From contig NC_084471.1 of NCBI RefSeq assembly GCF_027409185.1, forward strand, positions 10,210,035 through 10,274,034: a stretch of 64,000 bases of DNA, read 5' to 3'. Below the pieces are notes generated by a model, which was not told the origin of the DNA, did no database searches, and was given only the letters and a program-made list of their open reading frames with translations. The DNA is from Cynocephalus volans. Taxonomy: Eukaryota > Chordata > Mammalia > Dermoptera > Cynocephalidae. Positions 54,401 to 64,000 of the stretch are shown here, in pieces. Every line of letters starts with the position of its first letter. Within the stretch, counting starts at the first letter, position 1. The position numbers and the translations under genes were made by a program.

Positions 54401-57400
54401 CTACCATCCTGGTGGTGCCTTATTGGTCCTCAGGTTCCATTTATCCAAATCCCACTGGGGGCCCAGGTCATGTCTTTTTCTCCCCTGTGCTTTTATCCTA
54501 GTTATCTTGGATAGTTTTATAAGGGGCCGACCCCATGGCACACTCAGGAGAGTGCGGCGCTGGGAGCGCAGCAGTGCTCCTGCCGCGGGTTCGGATCCTA
54601 TATAAGGATGGCCGGTGCGCTCACTGGCTGAGCGCGGTGCGGCTGGTCACAAAAAGACAAAAAAAAAAAAAAAAAGTACATAATAAGTCAAGTGGAACTC
54701 TAACACCTTCTTGACCTATGTTTAAAATGTTGCTATTTATATAAAGAACGCTATTCCTTCACACTGTCTGTAACTGGACTTACTAGTCCAAGGGATTGCT
54801 TGGAGGGTAGGGGTAGAGTTGGGGAGCAGAAATCCTTGGAATGAAATGGGAATATTTCAAACCGAATGACTGTTTAATTTATATTTATGTTTATTTACGT
54901 ATTTGGTGGCTGCACTATGTTCTAACCAACTGAGCTAACTGGCGGGCCAAACTTTTTTTTTTTTTTTGGCGGCTGGCCAGTACAGGGATCTAAACCCTCG
55001 ACCTTGGTGTTATAAAGTGGTGCTCTAACCAACAGAGCTAACCAGCCAGTCCTTTAAATGATTTTCTTTAAAAAAGGAGTTTAAGATTTTTTTTTTCTTT
55101 TGCTCTACGTAGCAGAAACAAAATGAGATTGGAGGACAGGGAGGATGAAAGGAACAAGGGCTTTCTCTGACATCAGCTTTAATTGTCTAAGCAGGCTGCT
55201 CCCTGGGCAAACCACTCTTCTGCCTCTGAAAAAGAAAACCAGGCCAATGTGAAAGCTCAGTTCCAATCATCTAGAAAGACCTTTGAAAATAACCTAAGAT
55301 TCTGGCAAAGATTTAAAAGATGCAAGGATTAGTCAAAAGATAAAAAACCATTCCTTACATATAAATTTTCTTAAAAACTCATAGTGAATTAAAGTTATTT
55401 AATTTCAGCTGCTTAAGATTTTTTTTTTGTGACACATAAAATGCAGAAAATTAAGAGTTATAAATTTTACAAGAGGGAAGAATTTAAGCAGCTCCACCTG
55501 AACCTTAGATGAAGTAGGCGTCTTTCTCATTAGAAACTTGGGAATCAAGTGCCACCACAATATGGTAGCACATAACTACATCACCAGGTTTGGTAAGGAA
55601 AAAAATTGAAGGAGGAAGGGGAGAATAGGAGATGAAATTGCCTTGAAAGGGTCAATCTACAAACCCAAGCCTATAAGAGGAAACATCCATGCAAACTACA
55701 TCATGTTTTCTTTCTGTTTTTGTTTTTGCTGGCAGTACAAGGAATATATTTTGGCAGTACAGTATAATTTTTTTCAGTGTCACATTGTAAACGGTGTGAC
55801 ACTAGGATATGGAATGTGCCCAGTGAATCTTCAGAGAAGAAATCCTGGGGCACTGTGAGCTATCATACCTCTAAACCCAGGAAAATACTGACTTCACTGT
55901 ACTTGTCACTTCATCAAAACCAAACTTATTCAGTCCAGCAAGTGGCTTCCCTGTAATTCTCCAGTTCACAAAGACAGAGCTTTAACTCAAATCAAACTAG
56001 CCATTTAGTTCAGTTCAATGAATATTTATGGACAGCCTAACTTGTGCCAGGCTCTGTGTTAGGAGCTGAGGTACAGGAGAGATAAGACATGCCCCTTGCC
56101 TTCCCTGGGACTCATTTTACCAGTACACCCCTTGTACACCTGTCTTATCATTCTTGCAAGTACAACTCTTTTCCTACCTTATTTGGCCTTGCCAGAATTA
56201 CTCTCTCCTGCCTCCACACACCCTAATTCATCCTCTATTCATCACTACTGTTTGGCTCAGTTCTTATAATCTCGAGGAAACCCTCTCAAATTAACTTGTC
56301 CTTACACTGATCACAACTTCACTTCCTTTGTCTACACAGTTCTCTGTTTTCTGCTACTCCTTTTGCTGTAGATTTTTTAAAAAACCACTGCTTTTGTAAT
56401 AATTACAACATAGGATAAATTATAAAGGAAACAAATCACCCATAATTGCCCATCCTAACACACCTGTTCTAATCCATGTCCAACTGTACACCTGATATCA
56501 ACACAATCATAATCCCAGTATAGTTAAAAATTACTCTTCTGTTATTTTTAGAATCCCCAATATTCACAGCTCTACTTTTCACTGGGTATACTACCACTCA
56601 GACATTTGTAAATATTACAAATTTTAAACATAAGTAATATTTTATTGGAAATGCATTTTTTGAATTAGATATCCATGGATAACTAAGATTCATAACTAAA
56701 ATGAGACACAGTTCACTCCACTCTGTTCCTATTTTTTAGAATTTTTGTAGGCAAAAAGCACTAAGAAATCCTACTCATATAAATAAGTAACTGGAAACAG
56801 GAGTCGTTATAACATCATTTAATTCTCTGAATTCCTTTTTAGATATGTTCTTCCCCTTTACCCAATAACACGGGTAGTAAAACAATTTTTAGATAAGTCA
56901 TTATCAACTGACAATTCAATTAGGTATATTTTCCACTTTTCAGAAAAAAAAAGTATTAGAAACCATCTATTTTACAAAAGAATCAGTAAGAATTAGTTGC
57001 AGTCATTTGTCATTCAACTTTTTAATTTTGAGAAAATGTAACAAAAGAGGCTTTACTGAGACATTAAAAAACTTTTAATTATTCTTGCTACTCTTTCACC
57101 TAGAGATATCTTTTCTTAGTTTGATAAACTCAGCATTAGAAAAACTGAAATATTATTCATTTTATTACATATTTGACATTTAATTTTGGGGGAAATTTTT
57201 AACCTCTGTATATGCTTTATATATATTTTCATCAAAATCTTATAGCCACAGATTTAGTTTTTTCAAAACAGGAAGCCAAATCAAGCTTACTTTCATTCCT
57301 AAAAAATATTTTTCAATTCAAAAAAATGTGGTAATGTGGATTAAGGAAAACTAAACTGAAAATGCCAAAAGTGTCTTATAAGGCAGATTATAAACTGTCA

Positions 57401-59695
57401 TGTCACAATTAAAAGGATAAAGACCTAATAAAATTATTTTTTAATAAGTTATCAAATGGAAAGACTAGTTAATAAGTCAATATGTTCTTTCTCATTACTT
57501 TAGAATATAATAAATACTTCAAATTACAAGTTATTTATGAAAGGGGAGTATGAACAAAAACATGAAGTTTCTTCAATAAATGTGCATATACGTGTACACG
57601 CAACTCTGATCCTTCAGCTGTTAGAAATAATTAGGAATCAAGAAAAACAATCGCAAATAATCTAATAAGACATCATAATGATAATTTCCTATGTATTTAA
57701 TAAATGGGAAATATATATGCTGCTAAAAAATAAGACTCACAGCCAACATATAATTTAACTTTTTAAATAAGAATATTAAAATATAAATTTAATATAAAAT
57801 ATTAAAGATGTTACAAGAACTGCCACTGGAATAAATACATTAATTTTAAGTTTTTGCACAGCCTAAAGGAAATGACATAAAAATTTTCTTGGGCTTTACC
57901 TAATGCATCCTCCTGAAATGCATATTTAAAAGGATCAGTGTCACTAACTTATACTGCTCAAGCTGTTGGAAGGTGGTTTTCTTTCCACCTAATGATATGC
58001 CCCAGGGATGAGTGTGGAGAAGAGCTGAAAAGAAGTGTGTGCATTTAAAGATGTGAAAAAGCTGCTTCTGCTTTTCAGATACTCTTCCTTTTGCACTGAC
58101 TGGACTCTACCTAGGGAAGCATGCACTCTTTGACAAAACGGGGTAGATGAAGCAAGTTGTCCTGCTTTATTATCACATACTGTGTCTAAATTCAGAACAA
58201 CTCAACACATGCCAAAATACCCAGAGGTTCTTCCATCAAGCTCCATTCTTAACAGAAAACATGGCTAAGAAGGTGAAGGCTGGAAACCCAGTGATAAGGA
58301 CCCTTTTAAGAGTCATTAAGGGAGGCTCCCCTGTGCTTGGCACCCTGGAGTTCTACAGCCCAGATGAGCATGCCATAACAAGATGTAGGATGGGCGGAGA
58401 GCTTACCTTTCTTTCTTTCTTTCTTTTTTTTTTTTAAAAGATGACTGGTAAGGGGATCTTAACCCTTGACTTGGTGTTGTCAGCACCACGCTCACCCAGT
58501 GAGCCAACCGGCCATCCCTATATGGGATCCGAACCCGTGGCCTTGGTGTTATCAGCACCACACTCTCCTGAGTGAGCCACGGGCCGGCCCAGAGCTTACC
58601 TTTCTTTTATGTCAAGTGGAAGAAAGGTTATTTCGAACTTAAGTTAGTTGTCAGACAAATCAATTTTAAGAAAGAGAACAGTAGGTGGAAGGTGAGGATA
58701 TGGAAATCAATTCCCTTAAACACCCAGGATCAAGGACACCTTAGTCTTTGCTCATCCATACACATGGGTGCCCCAGTACGAAGGTCATGGGATTGGAGCA
58801 CAGATAGCAAGGCCATTTGTCCAAGATTACTTTGTCACATAGGAGCAGGGATTTCAGGTCTCCCCAACTCTACTTTTTGAGTTTACATAGAATAGTACCT
58901 TATTTACCAAAATAAATTCTAAATGTTGTCAGTCTGAGACAAAATTGCTATGGTGTGTGGTGTCTTTTTAATTTTTATTTTTAAATCACTGTTGCTTCAC
59001 TGATTGGATTCTGCTTACAGCATGTTCCCCAGTTCTGAAAGAGCTACGATTTGCCTGCCAAAAAATTCTTGATGAATGTCAAAGGTATAATCTTACTTGT
59101 GCTATTTCTATTTAAATCAGATGAATTTTTATCAATCTGCTTTATAATCTTAGTTCCTCATTTTTTCAAGAAGGCAATTTCATCAGTAGAGCTAAATACT
59201 TCAACTTGTACATATTTTTATAGATCATAACCTCAGCCATGTGTAGCACTCACATCATGTACAAATATTTAAACTGGCTTTTAAACATTCCTGGTGGTAG
59301 GAGAGCAGTTTGCCATTCATAAACTGCTGTGGAGCGAGAAGTTGGAGGCCTATCTCTGCTATTTACTAACTGTATGGTGAGCTCTGGAAAACCATCAAAA
59401 CTCATGAACCCCCCGATATACCACCTGTAAAACAGGCATGAGAATACTTATATCCCTCGTGTGGCTGCTCTAAAAATGGAGGGTAGTGCAGGTCCAACCC
59501 CTGCCACAGGCTTAGACAGGCAGATCTTTAAAAAGGTAGTTATCATTACTAACAACTTACCAGAACCATATCCAGATATTGGCCCTTTGGTTTGAAGGTC
59601 TGGGAGCCCCACATTCAGTGTGTTGGGTACCATGTTGTCCAGATGTGGCTTGGGCCCAACAGGATGAGACGGTGAATGCTTCATGCTTGGCTGCC

Positions 59696-59737
<42 letters not shown>

Positions 59738-60502
59738 GTGCGCTCACCATTCGAGCCAGCTACGGGTAGGGGGTCCAAGTGAGGAGGAGGAGGCCCAAGA
59801 GAATACGGACAAGTAATAAGCCAACATCCTGAACACTTCGAACACTTCACAGGGAAAGATTGTGTATGATTCCTTTTTGCTATCAAAGAGGTTAAACTGA
59901 GACATATCCCTCGTACAGTGCACTAGAGAACCCTTCTGATCCCACCTACCTGCTGCTCTTGCTGCTGTCGCACAGCTTGAGAAATCTTTCTCTGGTTCTG
60001 TAACAACTGCTGCTGTTGCTGCTGCTGCAAGAGAAGCTGACATGCCTACAAAACAAGAAGGAAAGAGAGAGAACCAAAGTTTCCTAAAGCTGACTTACTG
60101 AGAACACTGAAAGTCTTTGTGCAGTGAAGTACAGGTCCCTGAATCAAAAGTATCAATGAGAGAAGTACCACCAAGTTTCTGGTCTATTGATTACATTTAC
60201 CTCCAGCTGAGCTGATATGTCAACTCTTAAGCACACTCAGTTGTTTGCATAAAAGTGTGAACTAGTACCCTTCAACTATAAAAAGTGGCAAAGATGCATG
60301 AAGCAAATCAAAGCTAAAGAAAAAAAAGCAAATGACCTTTTTAGCTATAGGAAGAAAATCTGCTACTTACCAATTGAAACTGGGGAATCTGTGGAAGCTG
60401 GCTCAACATGGCAATTTGTTGAGGAGATAACTGGGGCCCCACATTGAAAAGACCTGGACTCAGGCCACTGTTGGGAAATTGCTTGAGCATTGAGGCAGAA
60501 AC
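42060..60502 (-). CDS. TNRC6B: TNRC6B, 3' eleven coding exons (partial; 5' part beyond window)
   Basis: TNRC6B is a GW182 scaffold. It binds Argonaute through N-terminal GW repeats (outside this window) and recruits PABPC and CCR4-NOT/PAN2-PAN3 through its C-terminal silencing domain, in the cytoplasm and P-bodies. Eleven exons join in phase to 602 codons plus TGA: 60502-60371, 60045-59950, 59759-59561, 53115-52978, 50744-50568, 49636-49490, 49242-49147, 46693-46469, 46071-46001, 43972-43833 and 42447-42060. In order they hold a Gln-rich region, the PAM2 motif ([15 protein letters not shown]) across the 50568/49636 junction, an RRM ([17 protein letters not shown] through [10 protein letters not shown]), and a C-terminal tail with Trp motifs ([26 protein letters not shown]). 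The [12 protein letters not shown] terminus marks TNRC6B rather than TNRC6A or C. No break was found. Confidence 0.96.
42870..43175 (+). mobile_element. Old L1 3' end in TNRC6B last intron
   Basis: ATACTGGTAATGGGGGAGGC ... CTCTCAATTTTGCTGCGAAC then an A-rich tail is a classic L1M 3' end. Confidence 0.75.
43833..43972 (-). CDS. TNRC6B: TNRC6B exon, core of RRM
   Basis: This exon is 140 nt, encoding [19 protein letters not shown] through KAQTALH plus two bases of Met. The GW182 RRM is known as a protein-interaction rather than classical RNA-binding fold. Confidence 0.95.
44548..44640 (+). mobile_element. CYN-like SINE monomer
   Basis: GGCTGGCTGGTTAGCTCAGT ... CCATACGAGCCAGCCGCC and an A tail. 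Target duplication AGAGCTGACC on both sides (about 44534 and 44643). Confidence 0.93.
44885..44967. mobile_element. Short palindromic DNA transposon (mariner-type MITE), copy B
   Basis: About 83 bp with terminal inverted repeats (GGGGTCTTCAAAAAGTTTAT against the complement of TGAACTTTTTGAAGTACCCT). Related along its whole length to copy A at 20517. Confidence 0.7.
45564..45657 (-). mobile_element. CYN-like SINE monomer
   Basis: Antisense monomer with a poly-T lead. GGGGATCCGAACCTGTGACC B-box region and AGCTAACCGGCTGGCC head. Confidence 0.9.
46001..46071 (-). CDS. TNRC6B: TNRC6B exon, start of RRM
   Basis: A 71-nt exon encoding [19 protein letters not shown] then LTPQ, the first RRM strand. 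Donor CAG|GTAATC. Confidence 0.94.
46469..46693 (-). CDS. TNRC6B: TNRC6B exon ahead of RRM
   Basis: This exon is 225 nt, encoding [18 protein letters not shown] through [11 protein letters not shown]. It carries further Trp residues of the silencing domain (STW, KMWKNH, SPWSS, GWG). Acceptor TTATAG, donor G|GTGAGG. Confidence 0.95.
47150..47300 (-). mobile_element. L2/MIR-like fragment
   Basis: AACAAATACTAAGGGCTTAC ... CCTCAAGTTCAGATGGGAAG resembles an antisense L2 3' end. Confidence 0.4.
47563..47651 (+). mobile_element. CYN-like SINE monomer
   Basis: GGCTGGCTGGTTAGCTCAGT with about 8 bp missing from the D arm. CCCCTTACCGGCCAGCTGCC end. Confidence 0.9.
47810..48020 (+). mobile_element. MIR SINE
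   Basis: CAGTTCTTCATCCACAAAAT, AACAGGACCTACTCTTAGCC and a distal part in MIR order. Confidence 0.6.
48707..49074 (+). mobile_element. L1 3' end (5'-truncated insertion)
   Basis: Encodes a well-preserved ORF2 C terminus ([20 protein letters not shown]) followed by a 3' UTR with a G/A-rich tract. The perfect 13-bp duplication AAATTCCCTTTAT is at 48694-48706 and 49075-49087. Relatively young, inside a TNRC6B intron, antisense to the gene. Confidence 0.9.
49147..49242 (-). CDS. TNRC6B: TNRC6B exon, [16 protein letters not shown]
   Basis: This exon is 96 nt, encoding [19 protein letters not shown] then [13 protein letters not shown]. It belongs to the silencing-domain linker carrying scattered Trp residues. 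Donor TCAG|GTACAA. Confidence 0.93.
49490..49636 (-). CDS. TNRC6B: TNRC6B exon completing PAM2
   Basis: This exon is 147 nt. It starts by completing Glu, then [18 protein letters not shown], and continues to HQLLRDNTT. The conserved Phe and Trp of PAM2 that contact the PABP MLLE domain are intact. Confidence 0.95.
50568..50744 (-). CDS. TNRC6B: TNRC6B exon ending in first half of PAM2
   Basis: This exon is 177 nt, encoding [19 protein letters not shown] through KSSNASWPP. The last residues start the PABP-binding PAM2 motif, which the next exon completes. Confidence 0.95.
50745..52977 (-). other. TNRC6B intron, no confident repeat
   Basis: A MIR-like trace near 50920-51000 is the only thing seen. 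Otherwise nothing recognisable. Confidence 0.4.
52978..53115 (-). CDS. TNRC6B: TNRC6B exon, [11 protein letters not shown] to NMHKNG
   Basis: This exon is 138 nt, encoding [17 protein letters not shown] through TQEANMHKN. Both borders split Gly codons after base 1. Intron on the 5' side is 6.4 kb. Confidence 0.95.
53600..53940 (-). mobile_element. L2 LINE internal fragment
   Basis: CAGGGTCTTTATATATCAGG ... AGCTGGGACCTTTTTCTCTC resembles the internal L2 part also present in the long L2 copy. Confidence 0.45.
54524..54676 (+). mobile_element. CYN-like SINE, GC-rich dimer form
   Basis: Full-length form in a TNRC6B intron, with head GGGGCCGACCCCATGGCACA, TATATAAGGATGGCCGGTGC linker and poly-A tail. 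Confidence 0.9.
54902..54949 (-). mobile_element. CYN-like SINE monomer, internally deleted
   Basis: Only the end and head regions remain (CACTATGTTCTAACCAACTG then AGCTAACTGGCGGGCC). Confidence 0.7.
54951..55052 (-). mobile_element. CYN-like SINE monomer
   Basis: A complete antisense monomer with poly-T lead (GGCGGCTGGCCAGTACAGGG ... AGCTAACCAGCCAGTCC), inserted next to the deleted copy at 54902. Confidence 0.9.
56000..56370. mobile_element. L2-like fragments
   Basis: TGTGCCAGGCTCTGTGTTAG is an L2 3' end in antisense. Following T/C-rich sequence resembles another L2 part. Confidence 0.45.
56380..58140 (-). other. Very AT-rich TNRC6B intron segment
   Basis: About 1.7 kb of low-GC DNA without recognisable exons or repeats. 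Confidence 0.5.
58415..58590 (-). mobile_element. CYN-like SINE dimer
   Basis: A full dimer, antisense on plus, with a (CTTT)n/poly-T lead. The perfect 17-bp duplication AGAGCTTACCTTTCTTT is at 58398-58414 and 58591-58607. Confidence 0.95.
59335..59465 (+). mobile_element. MIR SINE
   Basis: CTCTGCTATTTACTAACTGT ... CCACCTGTAAAACAGGCATG in MIR order, about 95 bp from the polyQ exon. Confidence 0.6.
59561..59759 (-). CDS. TNRC6B: TNRC6B exon with polyglutamine tract
   Basis: This exon is 199 nt, encoding LARMVSAL, then 13 consecutive CAG-encoded Gln, then [14 protein letters not shown] through GPISGYGS. The uninterrupted (CAG)13 lies in frame at about 59737-59699. The donor follows the first base of a Gly codon. 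Confidence 0.95.
59699..59737 (-). repeat. TNRC6B: Pure (CAG)13 coding repeat
   Basis: Thirteen uninterrupted CAG codons in frame within a TNRC6B exon, flanked by CTC and AGG codons. This is a typical polymorphic triplet repeat. Confidence 0.9.
59950..60045 (-). CDS. TNRC6B: TNRC6B Gln-rich exon
   Basis: This exon is 96 nt (32 codons), encoding [18 protein letters not shown] then [14 protein letters not shown]. It is part of the Q-rich region ahead of PAM2. Donor CAG|GTAGGT. Confidence 0.94.
60371..60502 (-). CDS. TNRC6B: TNRC6B coding exon, VSASMLKQF to IPQFQL
   Basis: This exon is 132 nt (44 codons), phase 0. It encodes [19 protein letters not shown] through LPQIPQFQL. It is the most 5' TNRC6B exon in the window. 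Acceptor GGCTAG, donor TTG|GTAAGT. Confidence 0.93.
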
Positions 60503-60510
60503 CTAGCCCC

Positions 60511-60543
<33 letters not shown>

Positions 60544-63500
60544 GAAATTCTCAGAATTTATCAAGATAAAACATTTTTTTCTGTGAAAAGAATCTTGATG
60601 AATCTAAAGCAACCACTGCCAAATTTTTGCTTGAAAAATATTAAAAGACTGGGGGAAATGCACCGAAGTGTTAACAATCATTATCTCTGAGCAGTGAAAT
60701 TATAAGCGCTTTTTAATTATCTTCTTAGACTTTCCAATTTTCTACAACAAAAATTATAAATTTTACAATCAGGAAAACAAGTTCAAGAAAAAATTTTGAT
60801 GACAATATGGCTTATGTTTAACTGAGAAATTAAACTGGAGATATGCCATAAAACAAAACATACCAAATTGCACAAAGCTAATAAATAAATGCTTATAAGG
60901 AAGTACTTTTGTTGTAAAAGTAGGAAAAACACATTAACTTGTAAATAAGAGAAGAGAAGTTTCAATTCATTACTTCTGATATCAAACATTTAGAGTTGCA
61001 GAGGGCTAGTATAAAAGTTCTTGGACGGTCAACTGGCTCAGCTTGTTCCTTGTCCTGGTTTTCAAGAGTGAGCTAGGCAAGACTGTGGGAAGCTCTGATG
61101 ACAAACAAAAGGTTCCATCCCATCTTTGGACTGCTCGTCTAAGACACCGTAAATGAGTTCAACTGAGTCTCCCTGCATTTTCATCACCTGAACCCACTGG
61201 ATCAGGTGGGGCCATGGAGAACAAACTTAAAGCACTCATGGAAGAGTGCTTCCATGAGTGGCAAGCAACATGCTGGTCAAGGGTTTAGCTCTAAACACAG
61301 ATTGCCTGGACTTGTGTCCCAACTCTACCATTTCTAAGCTGTGTAACTCACAGCAAGTTATTTACTTAACCTTTCTGACCCTTACTTATCTCCAAAACAG
61401 GAATAATAATACTCACTTCAGTGGGTTGTTTGAGTATTTTATGAGTTAATCCATGGCAAGTGCTAAGAAATGCACTCCGTAAATGTTCATATTATTCCAC
61501 AGGCTGGTTCTTCAAATGTTGAGAAAATAATTACAGTTCCCTTGCATCTCATCTGCAGGCTAAATGTAATCACTTTCACTTGCGTCTCACTCCATTTCTC
61601 AATGCAGACAGCCCAGAACAGAAAGCCATTTTCTATGGAAGTCTAACACCGTGTAGACCTAGTCATCCTCAACCATTTTGTTAAAAGCCATGCTTTTATT
61701 AACAATGCCTCAGACCTAATTTTCTCTAGCGATGACTTTATAACTCCCGATTCACCCACTAAGCTTAAAATTGATCAAAATCTACAACATTTTAAGATAT
61801 ATTTGTTCCCCCAAGTCATATTTAATATTTAATCCATGCAGCTGGGTTTTAAAATCTTATTAATTTATTTTTTGATTTGCACTTAGAACCTTCTATTTAT
61901 CTTAATGTGCATGGCACATAGTAGATGCCTGATAAATATCTATTAAATGAATGAACCTCTTCCATATTTTAACTTTTTAAGAGTTCTTTTTGATCCTATT
62001 ATTCCACTAATTCCCATTTTGTATTCCTCCACCTGTTCATTGACAAGAACACTGAACTTGACAGAGCTGAGAACAATCTAGTAGTATTTCACTAAAATCT
62101 TCTCTCCAGTATGAAACTGATCAGCCTGGGAATAGTCAGTCATTTACTAATCCACACAACTGTTTTAGCATTTAGCCAATATTTTTCCATCTTGTCCGAA
62201 ACAAAGAGATAGCCTGTCAAATAGCACGTAGAGATACAACAACTATATCATTCTTATAATCCAATATTTTTACCAATGGACGAAATGAGTTAAGTTAAAA
62301 CTTAGCAAACTATGAATACTGATTACTATCACAAGTAATCAAAACCCATCTTTTGGCCGTCTATCCAGATTCTTGCCTGGAATTGGCATTAAGTTCACCA
62401 GTCTTTAAGCCATTTTCCTTATTTCTCCTTTCAGAAACTGATGAAAAAATGTCCCCTTTCTCCTTGCTTCCTTGTATGGGAGGAGTGCTTCTTTCCCATT
62501 TCTGATCTGAGGCTCCATGCAGAGGGACATCCATGTTTATCACAGCACTCCAGGACTCTTTCTGTTTCTTGGCAGCAAGACTGTAAGGAGCCCCATTCCA
62601 GTTGCTCAGGGTTAAGTTTGGAATTCAGTATTAGGAAGCTCACATTCTCCAGCATTCACTTTATTGGTGGTAAAGGGAATATTCTGACCCCAATATGCTT
62701 TCCTCTTTTGCCTTAGAAATTCAGAATTTGGTGAAGAGGGGTTGTCATTAAACTCCCCAAGAAAACTTCCAGCATTCCTCAAAGATCACAGACAGGGCTC
62801 TGCAGTTCTTTTCACAAATCATTTCTTTTCTGTAGAATTTATCTTGCCTTAGCACTTTTGGTTTGAACATCTTTCTTAACAGAAAAGAAAAAAGCAATAA
62901 AAATTTTACTTCCGCTTTGTAATCAGTGTGGAATAGTTCAAAGCAATTACTTCAAAGCAATGATTCCTTTTCGAGTCACCGAACCAAGATCTAAAATTTC
63001 TTTTAATCTGCCTACTTTTTTGGAAGCCTCAGCTCATTTTGTGTTCTAATCCCCCAATGAACGTCTTGCATATATTCACCCTTGCTTTTACCCTTACTTT
63101 CCAATATCTGAAAATGCCCCTTGATAAACAATTTATCAGGAAGTGTCCCCAATGGGTCTTCCTATTTCATCTTTTTTTAGCATCATGGTCAGAGTTAAAA
63201 CCCTCAGTTTCCGAATACTTCTGAGCCACCATTACTGCCACATTCTCAAGAATATGGACCTATCTTTTCTTTGAGACCTAGTCTAGAAACACCTGGCCAA
63301 ATTCAGGTTTCCTATGCTGGGCTCACCAACTCATTTTCTTCCAAGATTTCAGTCACTTTCACTTAACCCATCAATTTCATCATTTTGGCAAGTATTCTGG
63401 CTTAAAATAACAGTTCTCCCAGCTGCTTCCTATTCTCTAAGAGATATTGAATATTACACCAACCAATTAAAAAACTTGTTTGAATTTCTGTTTTAACTGT

Positions 63501-64000
63501 TGGACTCTTAGCAGATATGAGCACACCTCTACTCTGCATTTTGCCTCTGCACCAGTTCTATGGCCAGCATGAGGAACACACCCTCCACAATTTCCCCCAA
63601 ACAATAACTCTTCTTCACCTCTCCTTTGAATTCATCCAAATGGTCACCAATGTGACTTAACTTATTGTCTTTGATATCATAATTCTAATCTCACTATAAA
63701 AAGAGTTTGGAAAGGGGGAGTATAGATACATCCTGTGCTATGCAAACCAATATTCCAAACCAGAGTCTTATATCTCACTATACCTCAACAATCTATGAAA
63801 TCAGATATACTGCCTTCAGTGTGTATCTTAAAATTCATTTGATTTAGCAACTATACTTGGTTAAAAAGTGTTCTTCATTAATTCATCTTTACCTGGAACC
63901 TCAGAATGTGACCTTATTTGGAAATAGGGTCTTCGAAGATGTAATCAAGTTTAAGAAGAGGTCATACTGGTAATCCAGTATGGATTATATTAGGATGGGC
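60503..64000 (-). other. TNRC6B intron reaching the window edge
   Basis: No further TNRC6B exon is found upstream. It holds a MIR (61265-61490) and an L2 3' end (about 61905-61960); the rest is unrecognised AT-rich DNA. Confidence 0.6.
61265..61490 (+). mobile_element. Nearly full MIR SINE
   Basis: AAACACAGATTGCCTGGACT, ATTTCTAAGCTGTGTAACTC, TCTCCAAAACAGGAATAATA and TGAGTTAATCCATGGCAAGT occur in MIR order. Confidence 0.75.

Noticed and set aside
57900-57985. Minus-strand exon-like segment (pyrimidine tract, AG, then ...TTAG|GTAAAG) in a TNRC6B intron
   Set aside because: In the phase needed between the neighbouring exons it starts with a stop, and I do not know it as a TNRC6B exon. At most a poison or cryptic exon; RNA-seq would decide.
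59557-59886. Poly-Ala and other frames across the CAG repeat
   Set aside because: They are shifted readings of the polyQ tract of the real TNRC6B exon.

Overview
The window is nuclear DNA of a placental mammal. It carries two protein-coding genes, both on the minus strand and both broken into short exons with GT-AG introns. Read on the minus strand, the 3' part of TNRC6B (GW182 family, microRNA silencing) lies at 60502-42060 and has a very long 3' UTR reaching about 29,875. After an intergenic gap of about 7.8 kb comes the whole of ADSL (adenylosuccinate lyase): promoter near 22,100, 13 coding exons from 22053 to 5860, and 3' UTR to about 5,615. This is the TNRC6B-then-ADSL order I know from human chromosome 22, so the block is conserved synteny. 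No bacterial, plasmid or CRISPR content is present.

The organism is best read from the repeats. At least 24 tRNA-derived SINEs occur as monomers, head-to-tail dimers and a derived GC-rich dimer form. All carry a tRNA-Ile-like head (GTTAGCTCAGTTGG ... GGTTCGGATCC) and have no unrelated body. That matches the CYN SINEs described from the colugo (Dermoptera). MST/THE1-like MaLR LTRs, typical of the primate side of the tree, fit this. I infer a colugo such as Galeopterus, at about 0.7 confidence. Rhinolophoid bats, which also have tRNA-derived SINEs, are the main alternative.

Layout: 1-5,600 is the ADSL 3' flank, with SINEs and an ORF-less but end-complete L1 (1076-2479). ADSL occupies 5,615-22,085, and its introns hold SINEs, L2, MIR, an internally deleted MaLR provirus (11496-12485), L1 3' ends and a U2 snRNA 5' fragment (16793-16826). 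A CpG-rich promoter spans 21,640-22,180. From 22.2 to 29.9 kb is intergenic DNA containing a long L2 copy. The TNRC6B 3' UTR covers 29.9-42.06 kb; I see no transposon in it, and it has a long CA microsatellite. TNRC6B exons and introns fill 42.06-64 kb.

The two genes do not form a pathway. ADSL acts in purine synthesis in the cytosol. TNRC6B links Argonaute to PABP and CCR4-NOT for mRNA silencing. I found no convincing new multi-gene system. The most unusual observations concern retroelement biology: two loci where three copies of one target-site repeat bracket two adjacent insertions, the truncated U2 retrocopy, a SINE subfamily whose anticodon arm is replaced by a different hairpin, and the L1 that keeps both ends but lacks its ORFs.
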